Of a DNA stretch of 23,794 nt, positions 8,821 to 17,749 are shown piece by piece; position 1 is the first letter of the stretch, and each line of letters opens with the position of its first letter. The DNA comes from Gracilariopsis chorda (Eukaryota > Rhodophyta > Florideophyceae > Gracilariales > Gracilariaceae), in NCBI GenBank assembly GCA_003194525.1, contig NBIV01000776.1, forward strand, positions 1 to 23,794, read 5' to 3'. Below the pieces are notes generated by a model. It was not told where the DNA came from. It was given only the letters and a program-made list of their open reading frames with translations, and searched no databases. Both the position numbers and the translations under genes were made by a program.

Positions 8821-10288
8821 TTAATCAGCGTCCCTTCCGGGCAGCGACTGCTTGAGGCTCAGCTTGCTGAGCAGCGCCGGTTGCGTCGCTCGGTACTCCT
8901 CTTCCACGCGACTCACGCGTTTGAACAGCCGCGCCTGGGCTGTGGACGACGACGACGACGACGGCGGCGATGACGAGGGCGATGGTGTCGGTGCGTATAG
9001 CTGGTCGACGAGGTGATGCACGACGCGTCGGCCGCTGGCATTCATCCAGGTATGCATCATGTTGCGACTCATGGCGACGATGCGGTTGTGTGCCAGCGGC
9101 GCCGGCATGGGGAAGTCCACCCCGATCACGGTCCATCCTGCGGCGCGAAGGCGTGCCGCCATGACGCGTTCCACAGACTCGCCATCGTGCAGCTGTGCGC
9201 GCTGGTCGCGAACGAGAGCGCCACCGTCTGCCGCGGGTGCGTATTCGAGCTCGAAACACACCCGACATCCCTTTTCGTCTGCGTCTTTGTCTTCGTCGAT
9301 AGTGGTAGCGCCAAATCCCTTCATAACGTGCTCCAACGTATCGCCGGATATTTGCCTTATATCCTCGTCGAGCGCGGCCGTGCCGTAATTAACCATGAAG
9401 TCGTTTCGCAAGTTGGCGTACAACACCATTTGCCGGAACGCCATGATGGCGGACATGAAAGCGCCGCCCTTTGCGTGCGTGTTACGCGTCATGAGTTCCA
9501 ATAAACAGTCCTCATCCGGCAGGAGCAGCTGCTTCGCCGTGTTGAACAAAAAGGCAGTGTGCTATGGGAATCATACTCTGGAGAAACCTGTACACACCAA
9601 ACTGACGCACACCCAAATTGGGACTGGCTACCATCACTATCTTATCAGCGGTCAGACCGGCTATCTTACCAGTTTGCTGGTCGTACAGGTGTGCAACGGC
9701 GTAGCGGACGTACATCCCACGCAGCGAGAAGCCAACGAGAGATATGGACTGTAAGGAGCTATGCTTGGCGACGGTGTGGCGGATGTCCTCCGCCAGCCTC
9801 AACCCTCCAAGGTCATTTCCGTCGTGCGTCTTGTCGGTGTTGACTCTACTAGCATGCACCAGTATTCTGCCAGAGGACACCTCATCCGTACTGTCCAACG
9901 TCTCCAACAGGTACGAAAAGTCCTCAACGGTGCCCTGCAAGCCGTGCGACAGCACGAGGATGGATGTCGGTGGCTGGTGCTTGTGCTCCAAAAATGGGGC
10001 GTTCGGTTTGGTAGCTGCCATCGATTGGGTGTGCGATCTTCGTAGCAACGGGAGCGGGGACGATGATCTAGGCAGTCGAATGCCGTGCAGCGGGCTGGAA
10101 AGGCGCGCAATGATCTGAGAGAGATTCTTTCGCGGCTTTTGGCGGGGAGATGTCACGGAGTCGACGCTATCACTAGGCTGCTTGGCGGCAGAAAGATTAG
10201 TGCGGTTTTCGGAGTTATTTTCTTCGCGAACGGAGCGCAGAAGGGCCTGAGCAAAGGACGGCGCCATGGAGCAACGGACAAATGGCAT
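8821..10288 (-). CDS. DUF676-type putative serine esterase/lipase, one frame break
   Basis: An alpha/beta-hydrolase of the DUF676 putative serine esterase family, predicted to cleave an ester or lipid substrate. From ATG 10288 (or 10267, MAPSFAQALL) there is a Ser/Arg-rich leader of about 110 residues. Then come LVLSHGLQGTVEDFSYLLE, the oxyanion-side motif; HASRVNTDKTHDG; GGLRLAEDI; and the nucleophile elbow VGFSLRGMYVRYA. ASPNLGVRQFGVYRFL follows. A shift at about 9548-9552, beside a run of five A on the plus strand, moves the frame. The second half then reads KQLLLPDEDCLLELM, GGAFMSAIMAFRQMVLYANL and NDFMVNYGTAAL, and later VVHHLVDQL, near where the catalytic His is expected. The elbow has Arg where the family has Gly (GxSxG becomes GFSLR), which could be inactivating. 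At about 490 residues it is close to full length. It lies inside the proposed Harbinger element. Confidence 0.78.
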
Positions 10289-10911
10289 GGTGCGTTAGAA
10301 ACAACGAAATCGTTATTGAAGTGATGTGGGCTGTGGTGGTGGCGCTATGATAGATATGGCGGAAGGGCGCGAAGCTGCCAATTGTGCACATGTAACACTA
10401 CCGTTGGTAGCGATGCGCCGTAAGTAGAGTTAGCGGTGAGGAGGCGGACTGCTTTGCAGTGCACCGTGTGCCATTTTGTCAGCGGCAGCCAGCGCGCAGC
10501 TGTCCTGTTCATGAGCATGTGCCGATATTATGCACGTGTAACACGCTTCTGCTCATCTGCCGCACCCTGCGCCACCGACGCCCCTATCATACGCGATCAA
10601 CGCGCCATTCACGCGTGCAGCGCAGCGGCCGCCGTGCGAGCCGTTGCCGCTGCCTTATGAAGCCGCCCGCATTGCGAGCAGCGCAAGCGCTCACTCTCCT
10701 CCTCAAAACGCTCCTGCAGTCCGCCATATATGCCGTCGTTCTGCGCGATGGGCGCGCATGCGATGTCGCCCTGGCTAACCTCCTTCTCCACCATCGATCG
10801 GACAACAAGCCCCTTCTCTTCTCCCCACAACGATAAGCGCACCTACCTCGCACGGCCAATCCATCATGTCAATCCCTCATTCACATCATAACCCCCGACA
10901 ACCGAGCTCCA
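10289..10911. other. Upstream region of the esterase, weak minus-strand frame
   Basis: This holds the esterase's likely promoter, with no clear TATA box. On the minus strand, 10842 to 10609 gives 77 codons with mostly G/C third positions and a plausible protein segment (SQGDIACAPIAQNDGIYGG, then a CSQC pair), but no ATG at its start and no family I know. It could be an exon of a small gene, since a GAG/GTAGGT donor-like site lies just upstream, but this is unproven. Confidence 0.25.
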
Positions 10912-11571
10912 TTGCGCCCTTATGCAGCCACTGCTATTCATCACCAAGTCAGTCACCTCGCCATTGGCACCACCCGGCTTGAACGAGGTGTAACCGCCGT
11001 CACTTCAATCTCCGCCAATCCGATCTGCGGCGATGCGTCCACTGGAATTGAAATGCTCCCGAAAGGAACGCTCACCTTCCATGAGCCCCTTTCCACCGTT
11101 GATCACGCCACAATTTGCTCAACCGTACAAGAAAACGTCCCACCCGAATACAATCGAACCGCCGATCCTACCTTCATGCCTCCTCAACTCATTCAAGCCG
11201 CTTTGCAACTCGCCAATCAGAAGAAATTTTCCCTCCAATTACTGCAACACCAATCCGATGACTTGCTGCGCAATAGCGTGCTTGAAAGCAGTCAATGGAG
11301 CTATATCGTCGCCCCAACCGACATGCTTTACGAAACATTCAACTCCAGAGGCGCTCCAAGACTGGCCGTCATCCATGCTGCGCAACGAATGTGTCTGCAT
11401 GTTTCAGGTTCCGCAAAATCGCTTTCGCGGGATGAACCACAGGTCAATCGTGTCTGCGAGACCGTATTCAAACCGTCAGCCGACAATAACATACAGGACC
11501 TGCCAGAGGGAAGAACTGCTGCTGGCGTCGTGTTGCGTCCGGCCACTGGTCGCTTTGGGAGAAGATTGTGA
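10912..11571 (+). CDS. Hypothetical protein, about 170-220 residues
   Basis: A 220-codon open frame; the first ATG is at 11053, giving about 172 residues. The middle looks like folded protein, with an amphipathic stretch PPQLIQAALQLANQKKFSLQ and then SSQWSYIVAPTDMLYETF. I recognise no domain, signal peptide or membrane segment. A second frame (11033-11590) is also open over the same bases, so part of the openness may reflect C-rich composition. It lies inside the proposed Harbinger element, between the esterase upstream region and the transposase, and is not a known Harbinger protein. Treat it as a possible gene only. Confidence 0.3.
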   Translation: MRPYAATAIHHQVSHLAIGTTRLERGVTAVTSISANPICGDASTGIEMLPKGTLTFHEPLSTVDHATICSTVQENVPPEYNRTADPTFMPPQLIQAALQLANQKKFSLQLLQHQSDDLLRNSVLESSQWSYIVAPTDMLYETFNSRGAPRLAVIHAAQRMCLHVSGSAKSLSRDEPQVNRVCETVFKPSADNNIQDLPEGRTAAGVVLRPATGRFGRRL

Positions 11572-12106
11572 ACTGGTAATAATCATTTGATGATGCTAAC
11601 CAGGGAACCGGATCATGACACGCCAAGCCTCTTATCCACCCGTTTGAGAAGTAATTATGCGTGCGCCCCGTTGCATGAGCAACAGTACGTGTACTGTGAT
11701 AATCGTTTCGTAAAGCTTGCTGCACCGACATCCATCCTGGACACACACCACAATTGAGCGCTCAGCGCGTATTTGAAGCCGCGTTCCGTCCCGTGTCGCA
11801 GCATAAGCAACAGATGGCTTATTGCACGTTGTACATACGTCAGCTGCGTCGTTCACATTGCGACCTCATGACGTTGGTGTCCAATCGAGTACGACAGTTC
11901 CACCCACGTTGGAGTGCATTCGTGCATTGCCCGTCGTGTTTCAGACGAAAGCTGGCTCACGTGCTACGGTAAATCTTGTCATCCCTCGCAAGCGTGTCTG
12001 CTGAGTCAAGTGGAATTTCTCATCTACTTTTTCATCATCAGCTCTCCATATAACACCGCTAAAGTGCGCCGTTTTCTCACAATGCTCTGAACATGTCCCT
12101 CACAAT
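11572..12106. other. Unassigned DNA downstream of the Harbinger transposase
   Basis: No gene is called. Small open frames overlap on both strands at 11632-11972. The minus-strand one carries a CTTC and a CVQDGCRC cluster but has no ATG and no known family. No second copy of the terminal repeat is seen here that would close a smaller element around the transposase. Confidence 0.35.
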
Positions 12107-13419
12107 TCAGCAGGCTCTTCGTCTAATAAGCCCCATTCTCTGCAGATTGTCTGCCAGTTCATCTCTCAGCAAAGAGCTCTCTCTGGCACGGTTTCTAGCG
12201 CGCATATTATCTCGCTCGGTATGTAATCTGTCTTGGAAGTGAACTACGGGAGTTCCGGCTACATGGTTGTCCTCATGATGAGGAATATATTCATAAAAAC
12301 TTTCGTTAGCGTAGTCAATTAGGAAGTTGTGTAACTTACAAGCCACCATAATTATAAGAGTAGTTTGACGCAAAGAATATCTTATCGCAGACCAGAAGAT
12401 ACCGAAACGACATATCAGCATTCCAAATGCCTGCTCCACGCATGATCGCGTTAAAGAATGATATGTATTATACGCGTCTTGTTTTGGTGTGAGGTTTCGA
12501 CAACAGTAAGGCGTTAAAACTCTAGACTTGTTTGAGTACGCATCGTCCGCCACGACCGCCGCCCACGTTGACAGTTCGTCACCATGCAGTAGATTGAAGA
12601 GTTTTGTATTACTGAAAGCAGTAGAATCATGAGTCCCACCAGAATGGCGGGCTGACACAAACGAGAATTTGTAGTTTGCCTGTACTGTTGCTTGCACACA
12701 AATAGCAAAAAACTTCTTACGGTTGTAATACTTCTTTGGATCCGGCGCGTCTTGCAGAGTAGGGCAACGAATTTCAATTGCAATTCCGTCCAACGCAGCG
12801 ATGATACCATGAAAAGGACTGTTTCTCAAGCACTGAAAAAGTTCTGCTCGTTCTGAACACTCTTGTTCTGTGACTGGAAATTGTAGTTAGGGCAAAATAC
12901 AATCCAAGGATAGTAGTGTCTCAGAAAAATATGGTACACCGTTGAAGTTGCAATACCATACGGCCACGAAACGTCAAGATAACTTGCTCCTGCTAGCATT
13001 CTTAAAGTAACAAACAGCATAACTGAAGGATGTAGAGAACGTGCAATGTTAGAAACGTTATTCTGGCGTCGTTGTATTCTGGTTTGTACTTTAGATAGCA
13101 GAAACAAAAATTGAGATTTGGAAACACGGTACATCCTCTTGAACATAATGTCGGAAATACTCTCAAGATGTGCTTGTTTATCAAACAATCTTCGAGGTAG
13201 GACGCATCGGAATGCTCGATTGTCGGTTTTTTCAAGTTGCGCGTATATTATAGTCCACATACTGTGGTAAATACACATCATCGTAGTTCGTCTTCGTTTG
13301 TTTTCCTTCGTAGGCTTTTGAAATGCTTGATTTCGGACGAGGTTGAGGACAATGGTAGTGCTCGGAGAAAGAGTGAGTCGAGTCATGATATGGAATTGGA
13401 GGGATGAATACTCTTCCAC
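12107..13419 (-). pseudogene. PIF/Harbinger transposase, one frame break
   Basis: The DDE_Tnp_4-type transposase that cuts and joins Harbinger ends. The N-terminal half (13419-12826) contains SDIMFKRMYRVSKSQFLFLL and the helix-turn-helix-like GASYLDVSWPYGIATSTVYH. The catalytic half shows the first Asp in IIAALDGIAIEI and YYNRKKFFAICVQ, then SFVSARHSGGTHDSTAF. The second Asp is in VVADDAYSN and the Glu in SLTRSCVEQAFGMLICRFG, so the DDE triad appears present. A single -1 shift at about 12876-12877, explained by one missing C in a CC run, separates the halves; across it the sequence reads smoothly (TEQECSERAELF). The combined length, about 430 residues, is normal. The start is uncertain: the frame has no ATG at 13419, and 13386 is the first Met. 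If the shift is a sequence error, this transposase could be intact. Confidence 0.85.
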
Positions 13420-13526
13420 ATGTAATGGAAATGTCCTTCCAGCTTTGTCCTCCTTTCCATTGAGACAACAAAAATGGACAGAAATCGAAAGTTTTTTAAT
13501 TCAAAGTTAACCGTTCACAGTTTAAG

Positions 13527-13544
13527 AAAGTCATAGAACGGCCC
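13527..13544 (-). repeat. Right terminal inverted repeat of Harbinger element
   Basis: Exact inverse of 5052-5069, followed by TAA at 13545-13547. It lies about 110-140 bases upstream of the transposase reading frame, the usual distance in these elements. Confidence 0.85.
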
Positions 13545-13767
13545 TAACCTAAGTAAGGATTTGTGCGACAACGACCTTCGCACCCCTTAAAAAATTAGTA
13601 AAATGCACGATTTCGTTTTTTGTCGCAAACTGCGCCAGCACCCAAACTCTTGCTTCACGTTGATTTTTTGAGCCTTTTGGTTCGACAACTTTTTGCGCCA
13701 ATGAGAATCAAACGTTTTGGACAACCAAAATATTTGATTCTCAGGTTTGTGACCGCTCAAGCTCGGG

Positions 13768-13905
13768 CCCTATCACTCTTTCCTGCAGGCAAGATGCAGA
13801 CATCACAACTGCAGGAAACTGTGGTAAGGCGGCGCTACCACTATTTACTGCAGGCAAGATGCAAATGTCACAACTGCAGGAAAGAGTGGTAGGGCCGAAG
13901 GCCCT
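13768..13905. repeat. Two tandem hairpins plus a short palindrome
   Basis: Hairpin 1 pairs 13768-13788 with 13809-13829 around a 20-base loop; hairpin 2 pairs 13835-13853 with 13874-13894 around a 20-base loop. The loops are near-identical (GCAAGATGCAGACATCACAA and GCAAGATGCAAATGTCACAA), and all arms are built on CTGCAG plus an AGAGTGGTA-like segment. Five bases separate the hairpins. A further palindrome, AGGGCCGAAGGCCCT, follows at 13891-13905. It could be a foldback or non-autonomous transposon end, or a structured RNA; no gene is linked to it. Confidence 0.75.
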
Positions 13906-15718
13906 TCTTACCCTCTTTTCCCCGATAAAAAGATTGTTCTCATGTGGGTGCGGGAAAGAAGTCTGAAGTAGGTAATAATACTTCATTGTTACAAATTCCG
14001 TATTCTGAAATACAAACTACGGTACATAGAAAAGAATTAGAGAAGATCTTTCCTTTCTGCCTAAGAGAACGCTCTGTAGTTCTGGTTTAGAAGACACAGA
14101 GACAGTAAGAGGACACATTTTGGGCGTAGGCTGCGTTGACAAGGACCACACGCTGGCAATATTTTAGGTGAACCTAGTCTTTCATGTTATGCTTGACCGA
14201 GGTAAAGGGGTTGCTCTACTGCAGTTCATACTAACAAGATTCAGTGCCACTATGCCAAAACAGAACACAAGTTTCAAGAGAGGATAAAAAGTCCAAGCTT
14301 TGCCTTCGTCTCAAATTGAGCCCTTCTTTGTCTACCATCCGTCCGAGGGATACCAAAAGCTACGCAAAATTATATATTTTTAACGTCTTGAATATGTTCC
14401 AAATTAAGCCCTTCTGACCGCTACCCTTCGGTATATAAAGATACCCCATTTTGTTTACCGTTTTGGTTGGAGTCTAGTTCTTATACAACTTCCCGGTCTG
14501 CAGCATCTTTATTATTGAGCGGAGGAGTAAACTTGTTACTATGATTTTCGCTGTGTGTGTGTGTCAAGGGATTCTAATTCAGTATGCAACATGTACGCGC
14601 CGCCCGATAGTTTCGAGTGACCTAACACTTGGAATACTAGACGCAACACGTGAACCTTCACCTATATTATTTCAGGGTTAATGATACCGCGGAGTAATCA
14701 GCAGAGTATAGGCCACACGTCTCTTTTAATTCAAAGTGACTTCAAACTTGGAGTATTCCGCCGGTCGTCTCGAAGCCACAGGCAGTGAAATGGGGGAATG
14801 GCAGTGGGAGGACTCGATCGTCGCTTTATGGTGTTCTGCAAAAAGGACTCACGGTGGTTACCAGCTGAGCTGTTACCGCTCATGTACTAGTGCAAAGCAC
14901 ATGGTTGGAGTTGTTGAAGTACTGATATTGTCTTCGATCTGTAGCTCCATGACACAACAACACATCGCCTTCGTGGCTGCGAAGCCCGGGGTAGTCCCAA
15001 AGAAGAAGGTTGAGTTGCCGTAGCAATCGTGGTTTAGTCGTAGTTGCCATTGATCTATCTGCTTTTTGTTCTACAACAAGCTCACGATCTTTTCTGTGTT
15101 ATGTACTGTCTGCAGCAGTACTTATGTCCCTACCAGTGACGAAGGTCAGCACAGTTCTGTGCTCACTACCGAAATAAATGTCGTGCTGTGTGCAGCGCAG
15201 GCTGCGAATTCATCCACAGTTTCATCACAATACGGCAGGTAAGAACTTACAGAGCTCTACATAGCCTTTTCCGCAGAATACTTTTTAACCTCCCAGTGTT
15301 TTCTGAAATATCGATCTAAACATTTTGCATGTTGTCTATGTGCAGAATGCCTCCGGATCTGTTTTCGGGTAGTTTCTTGGGTCCCTGCATCTCATTTAGA
15401 AGGTGCGCGAGCATGTTCAGCTGAAACGCTTCGATTAAGGTTCGGGTCATGTGCTTTTCAATCTCTAGACTGTGTGTTGGACAATCGAGGCGTACTTCCT
15501 TCCAGATCTCGCTAACGCAAATCAATTTTGCTAAAATTGTAAGAAGGGTACATGATAACTCCATAGGAGACGAGTTAGATATACATCGGTCGGCAATGAT
15601 GTAGGTCGAAGTCTCGTATTTACAAGGGGCCATAGAAGGGTCCAATGGAGGTCGAACATCAAATCAAAGGCACCAAACGACATAGAATTCAACAAGAGAT
15701 GGTGCTGTGAAGTACCCA
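13906..15718. other. Long AT-rich stretch, no gene called
   Basis: No family motif was found on either strand. Visible structure: a partial direct repeat of about 85-90 bases (CAAATTGAGCCCTTCT near 14312 and CAAATTAAGCCCTTCT near 14399, each followed by a CTACC-rich segment) and a (GT)5 tract near 14552. A minus-strand frame of 109 codons (15645-15316) has protein-like composition, for example MTRTLIEAFQLNMLAHLL, but no recognised domain. Confidence 0.35.
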
Positions 15719-15877
15719 ATGAATTTTTTTAGATTCACACAGCATCATACTGGGGAGATTGTGGGGGCAAACATCGCCTCTCTACTTGAAAGATCAGGAG
15801 ATGTGGGAAGCGTGATAAATGGTTTTACAAAGGTACATGCGACAAAAGCCATATTGAAAAATGCGAAAACAAAATAA
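15719..15877 (+). pseudogene. Possible hAT transposase remnant
   Basis: A 52-codon frame from ATG 15719 contains QHHTGEIVGANIASLLE and, later, INGFTKVHATKAILKNA. In hAT transposases the HTGxNIA segment precedes the catalytic TTDNASN block at a similar spacing, and the second piece looks like a degenerate version of that block. No other part of the transposase is found nearby. The match is by eye and short, so it is tentative. Confidence 0.35.
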
Positions 15878-16072
15878 GTCTGGTAGCAACGGGCTAACGC
15901 CCTTTGCGCCAGTTCCAATCTTCGTAAGCCGCGAGTGACGAGTAAGTTCGAAACCGATGCGCGAAGAATCTCGTAATGCACAGTGAATCAAAGGTGTAGT
16001 CCGAAAAAAAAAAAACCCATGCAGAACAAGTTGTCTACCGTTGGTACTATCCACCGCACTCATTTTCTTGAA

Positions 16073-16606
16073 TCACAGAACGACAAAGCCAGGATCAGCC
16101 GAATTTGCCACCGACAACAGAATACAAGGATGCACTTTCGAAACGCACTCCACATCATGAACAAGTCCTTGCGGAATGAGAGCAACCTCTCTGGCCCTAA
16201 CCACATTAGTGACCCTCCTCAGAACAGTGGCCAAACTAGGATCAGATTCAAAAGTAAAGCTTATCTTCGCCGCGCCACGCACAACATTAATTACTTCGTT
16301 GCCTCGCGGATGCAACTGCGTTGCCAATCTGGAGCCCGGCTGCATAACGAATCGCAACAACCTGGTCTGAATATCCACTGCACCGAGCACTGGGAATTGT
16401 TGAGCCTCCAGTGACTGTACGGAGTAGTCGGGGAATGTTGATAGCCTTGCTTCGGCGTACGGGAGACGAAAGGCAGAATCGTTGAAGGCATTGCGAACTT
16501 CAAAGGCGGTTTGACTCCCGCGGCTGGGGATTCGAGCGTGCGAGAAAGTGAGGAACGCGAGCACAGGCAGCAGGAGCGCAAGGTGTGGCGCACTGGAGCG
16601 AGTCAT
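16073..16606 (-). CDS. Germin-like cupin, secreted
   Basis: A single-domain germin-like protein of the cupin_1 family, a secreted beta-barrel that usually binds a metal and may act as oxidase, dismutase or wall protein. ATG 16606 starts a clear signal peptide (MTRSSAPHLALLLPVLAFLT). Germin box 1 is present with canonical spacing, GSRLATQLHPRGNEVINVV then RG, except that the first metal-binding His is Gln. Box 2 reads EVALIPQGLVHDVEC and keeps the P-x-G-x-x-H pattern with the His. The protein ends at DPGFVVL, about 20-40 residues earlier than typical germins (177 in total), so the C-terminal helices are missing or never existed here. No frame break is seen, and this is the cleanest complete gene in the window. 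The substrate and metal state cannot be predicted, and loss of one ligand weakens the case for metal catalysis. Confidence 0.85.
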   Translation of the reverse strand: MTRSSAPHLALLLPVLAFLTFSHARIPSRGSQTAFEVRNAFNDSAFRLPYAEARLSTFPDYSVQSLEAQQFPVLGAVDIQTRLLRFVMQPGSRLATQLHPRGNEVINVVRGAAKISFTFESDPSLATVLRRVTNVVRAREVALIPQGLVHDVECVSKVHPCILLSVANSADPGFVVL

Positions 16607-16992
16607 TGCGGGAGGTGGGAGGCAGGGGCAACGGGGAGGTAGCGAAGAAGCTCAGACGTGATGAGCCGTGACGCACGCCGTTTTATGCGCGAGATTTGGA
16701 GCGGAATACAGTTGCACACCCCGTTGTACACCGTGGCCACAACCAGAGGCGTCTAACAGTTCTCTTCCAATCACAATAAAGGAATTACGCAACACGAATT
16801 TCGTAGCGTTTTTCGTAGAAACGTATGACACGCAGTACAGGGTACTAAAAACAGGATGAGATACGAAATCTGTTGTCGTAGATTTCAGAAAGATACAAAA
16901 CTGCTTTTCGTGGCTGTGCTAAAAGAAGAAAGCAACTGATTGCACTTCAGTGGGCACAGCCAAGCTCACATCATAACCAAACCAAGTGCAAC
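16607..16992. other. Upstream region of the germin-like gene
   Basis: No gene is seen. The minus strand has CATAAAA at 16687-16681, about 75 bases upstream of the germin-like start, which could serve as a TATA-type element. The remainder has no repeats or motifs I can name. Confidence 0.35.
16681..16687 (-). promoter_or_regulatory. Possible TATA-like element of the germin-like gene
   Basis: CATAAAA on the minus strand within GCGCATAAAACGG, about 75 bases before ATG 16606. This is a reasonable distance for a short 5' leader; it is a motif match only. Confidence 0.3.
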
Positions 16993-17680
16993 ATGGTTTT
17001 GTCATGCGTGAGCTTGTCGAAGCCTGGAATGAAGCCCATTACGTCTAGTCCACCCAGCGTATATTCGGTTCATACTGAGCAACGACAAAATGCGTCACAG
17101 TGTAACACACATCACAACGCTCTGCAAGAGATTTCTTCCGCTCAGCAGTCATCTAAGACTCAAAAACTTTCCACAAGTTTAACAACTTCAGATAAAGTTG
17201 AAGCCAATGCCGCCCATATCAAAACTGAAACGCTACGCAAGTTTATATTTAATGACTCTCACAAAATGCTGCTTCTTAAATGCACGCATTGAACAGATGT
17301 TCACAGAGCCAAACATGGAGATCATGATCGTAAATATAATAAGGTGTGTTCAATTTTTATAGATAACATTCCCAAACGCTTATGAAATCATAAATATCAG
17401 CCCTCTGTAAAAACAATGCGGGATAAAATGGGAACAATGATGTGTCAACGTCGAAAGCAAAACCGTAAGAGCATTTCAGAATCGAGTATGACCGAAGAAG
17501 TAACACATATTTACCGATTTATAGATGAGCTCATCGTAAAAAGGGATGACTTTGAACTTTTTCAGGTTCAAGAAAGAGAAATTGCGAATGCAAGAGAAAA
17601 AAAACTTATTAGAGGCGGATAAACAAGTGCTGAGAATGGCACTCGAACGTAAGCGAAACCAGGAAGAAGACAAAGATTAA
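16993..17680 (+). pseudogene. Orphan Myb/SANT-like transposon-associated protein, decayed
   Basis: From ATG 16993 one frame runs to 17622 through TGA stops at 17290 and 17383. The first third is Ser/Gln/Thr-rich. The later part matches the pattern of Myb/SANT-like DNA-binding proteins of transposons: RKYNKVCSIFIDNIP, then PSVKTMRDKMGTMM, RRKQNRKSISESSMTEEV and FIDELIVKRDDFE. A C-terminal coiled coil resumes in another frame (NLLEADKQVLRMALERKRN) to TAA 17678, the shift being explained by the A8 run at about 17597-17604. The two stops and the shift suggest a dead gene. No matching transposase lies beside it, and the protein differs from the one at 5745-6623, so it probably comes from another element family. 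Confidence 0.5.
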
Positions 17681-17749
17681 TTGGCTTGTAGTGAGACTCG
17701 ACCACGATCGAGGGCAAAAAAAAAAGTCACGACAGCTTTTCAGTTTGAC

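Larger units (their letters stand above)
5049..13547. mobile_element. Candidate PIF/Harbinger DNA transposon carrying host-like genes
   Basis: Four things mark the ends of one element. GGGCCGTTCTATGACTTT at 5052-5069 is exactly matched in inverse at 13527-13544. A TAA lies immediately outside each end (5049-5051 and 13545-13547), matching the 3-bp TWA target duplication of PIF/Harbinger. A Myb/SANT-like accessory gene sits near the left end on the plus strand, and a Harbinger DDE transposase near the right end on the minus strand. The inverted match continues imperfectly inward (GTGAACG is found in both arms). The two transposon genes converge and are separated by about 5.5 kb holding a kinase fragment, an esterase gene and other sequence not expected in such elements. 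Alternatives are two different copies that each kept one end, or a Harbinger copy split by a later insertion or rearrangement. The ends are solid; the single-element reading is likely but inferred. Confidence 0.7.

Noticed and set aside
11033..11590. 185-codon frame overlapping the hypothetical gene at 10912-11571
   Set aside because: Its composition is less protein-like (scattered Pro, Cys, Asn) than that of the overlapping frame, and it lacks an amphipathic core. Only one of the two can be favoured, weakly.
13783..13894. CRISPR-like repeats
   Set aside because: There are only two units, each itself a hairpin with a conserved 'loop'. No variable spacers and no cas genes, and the setting is eukaryotic.
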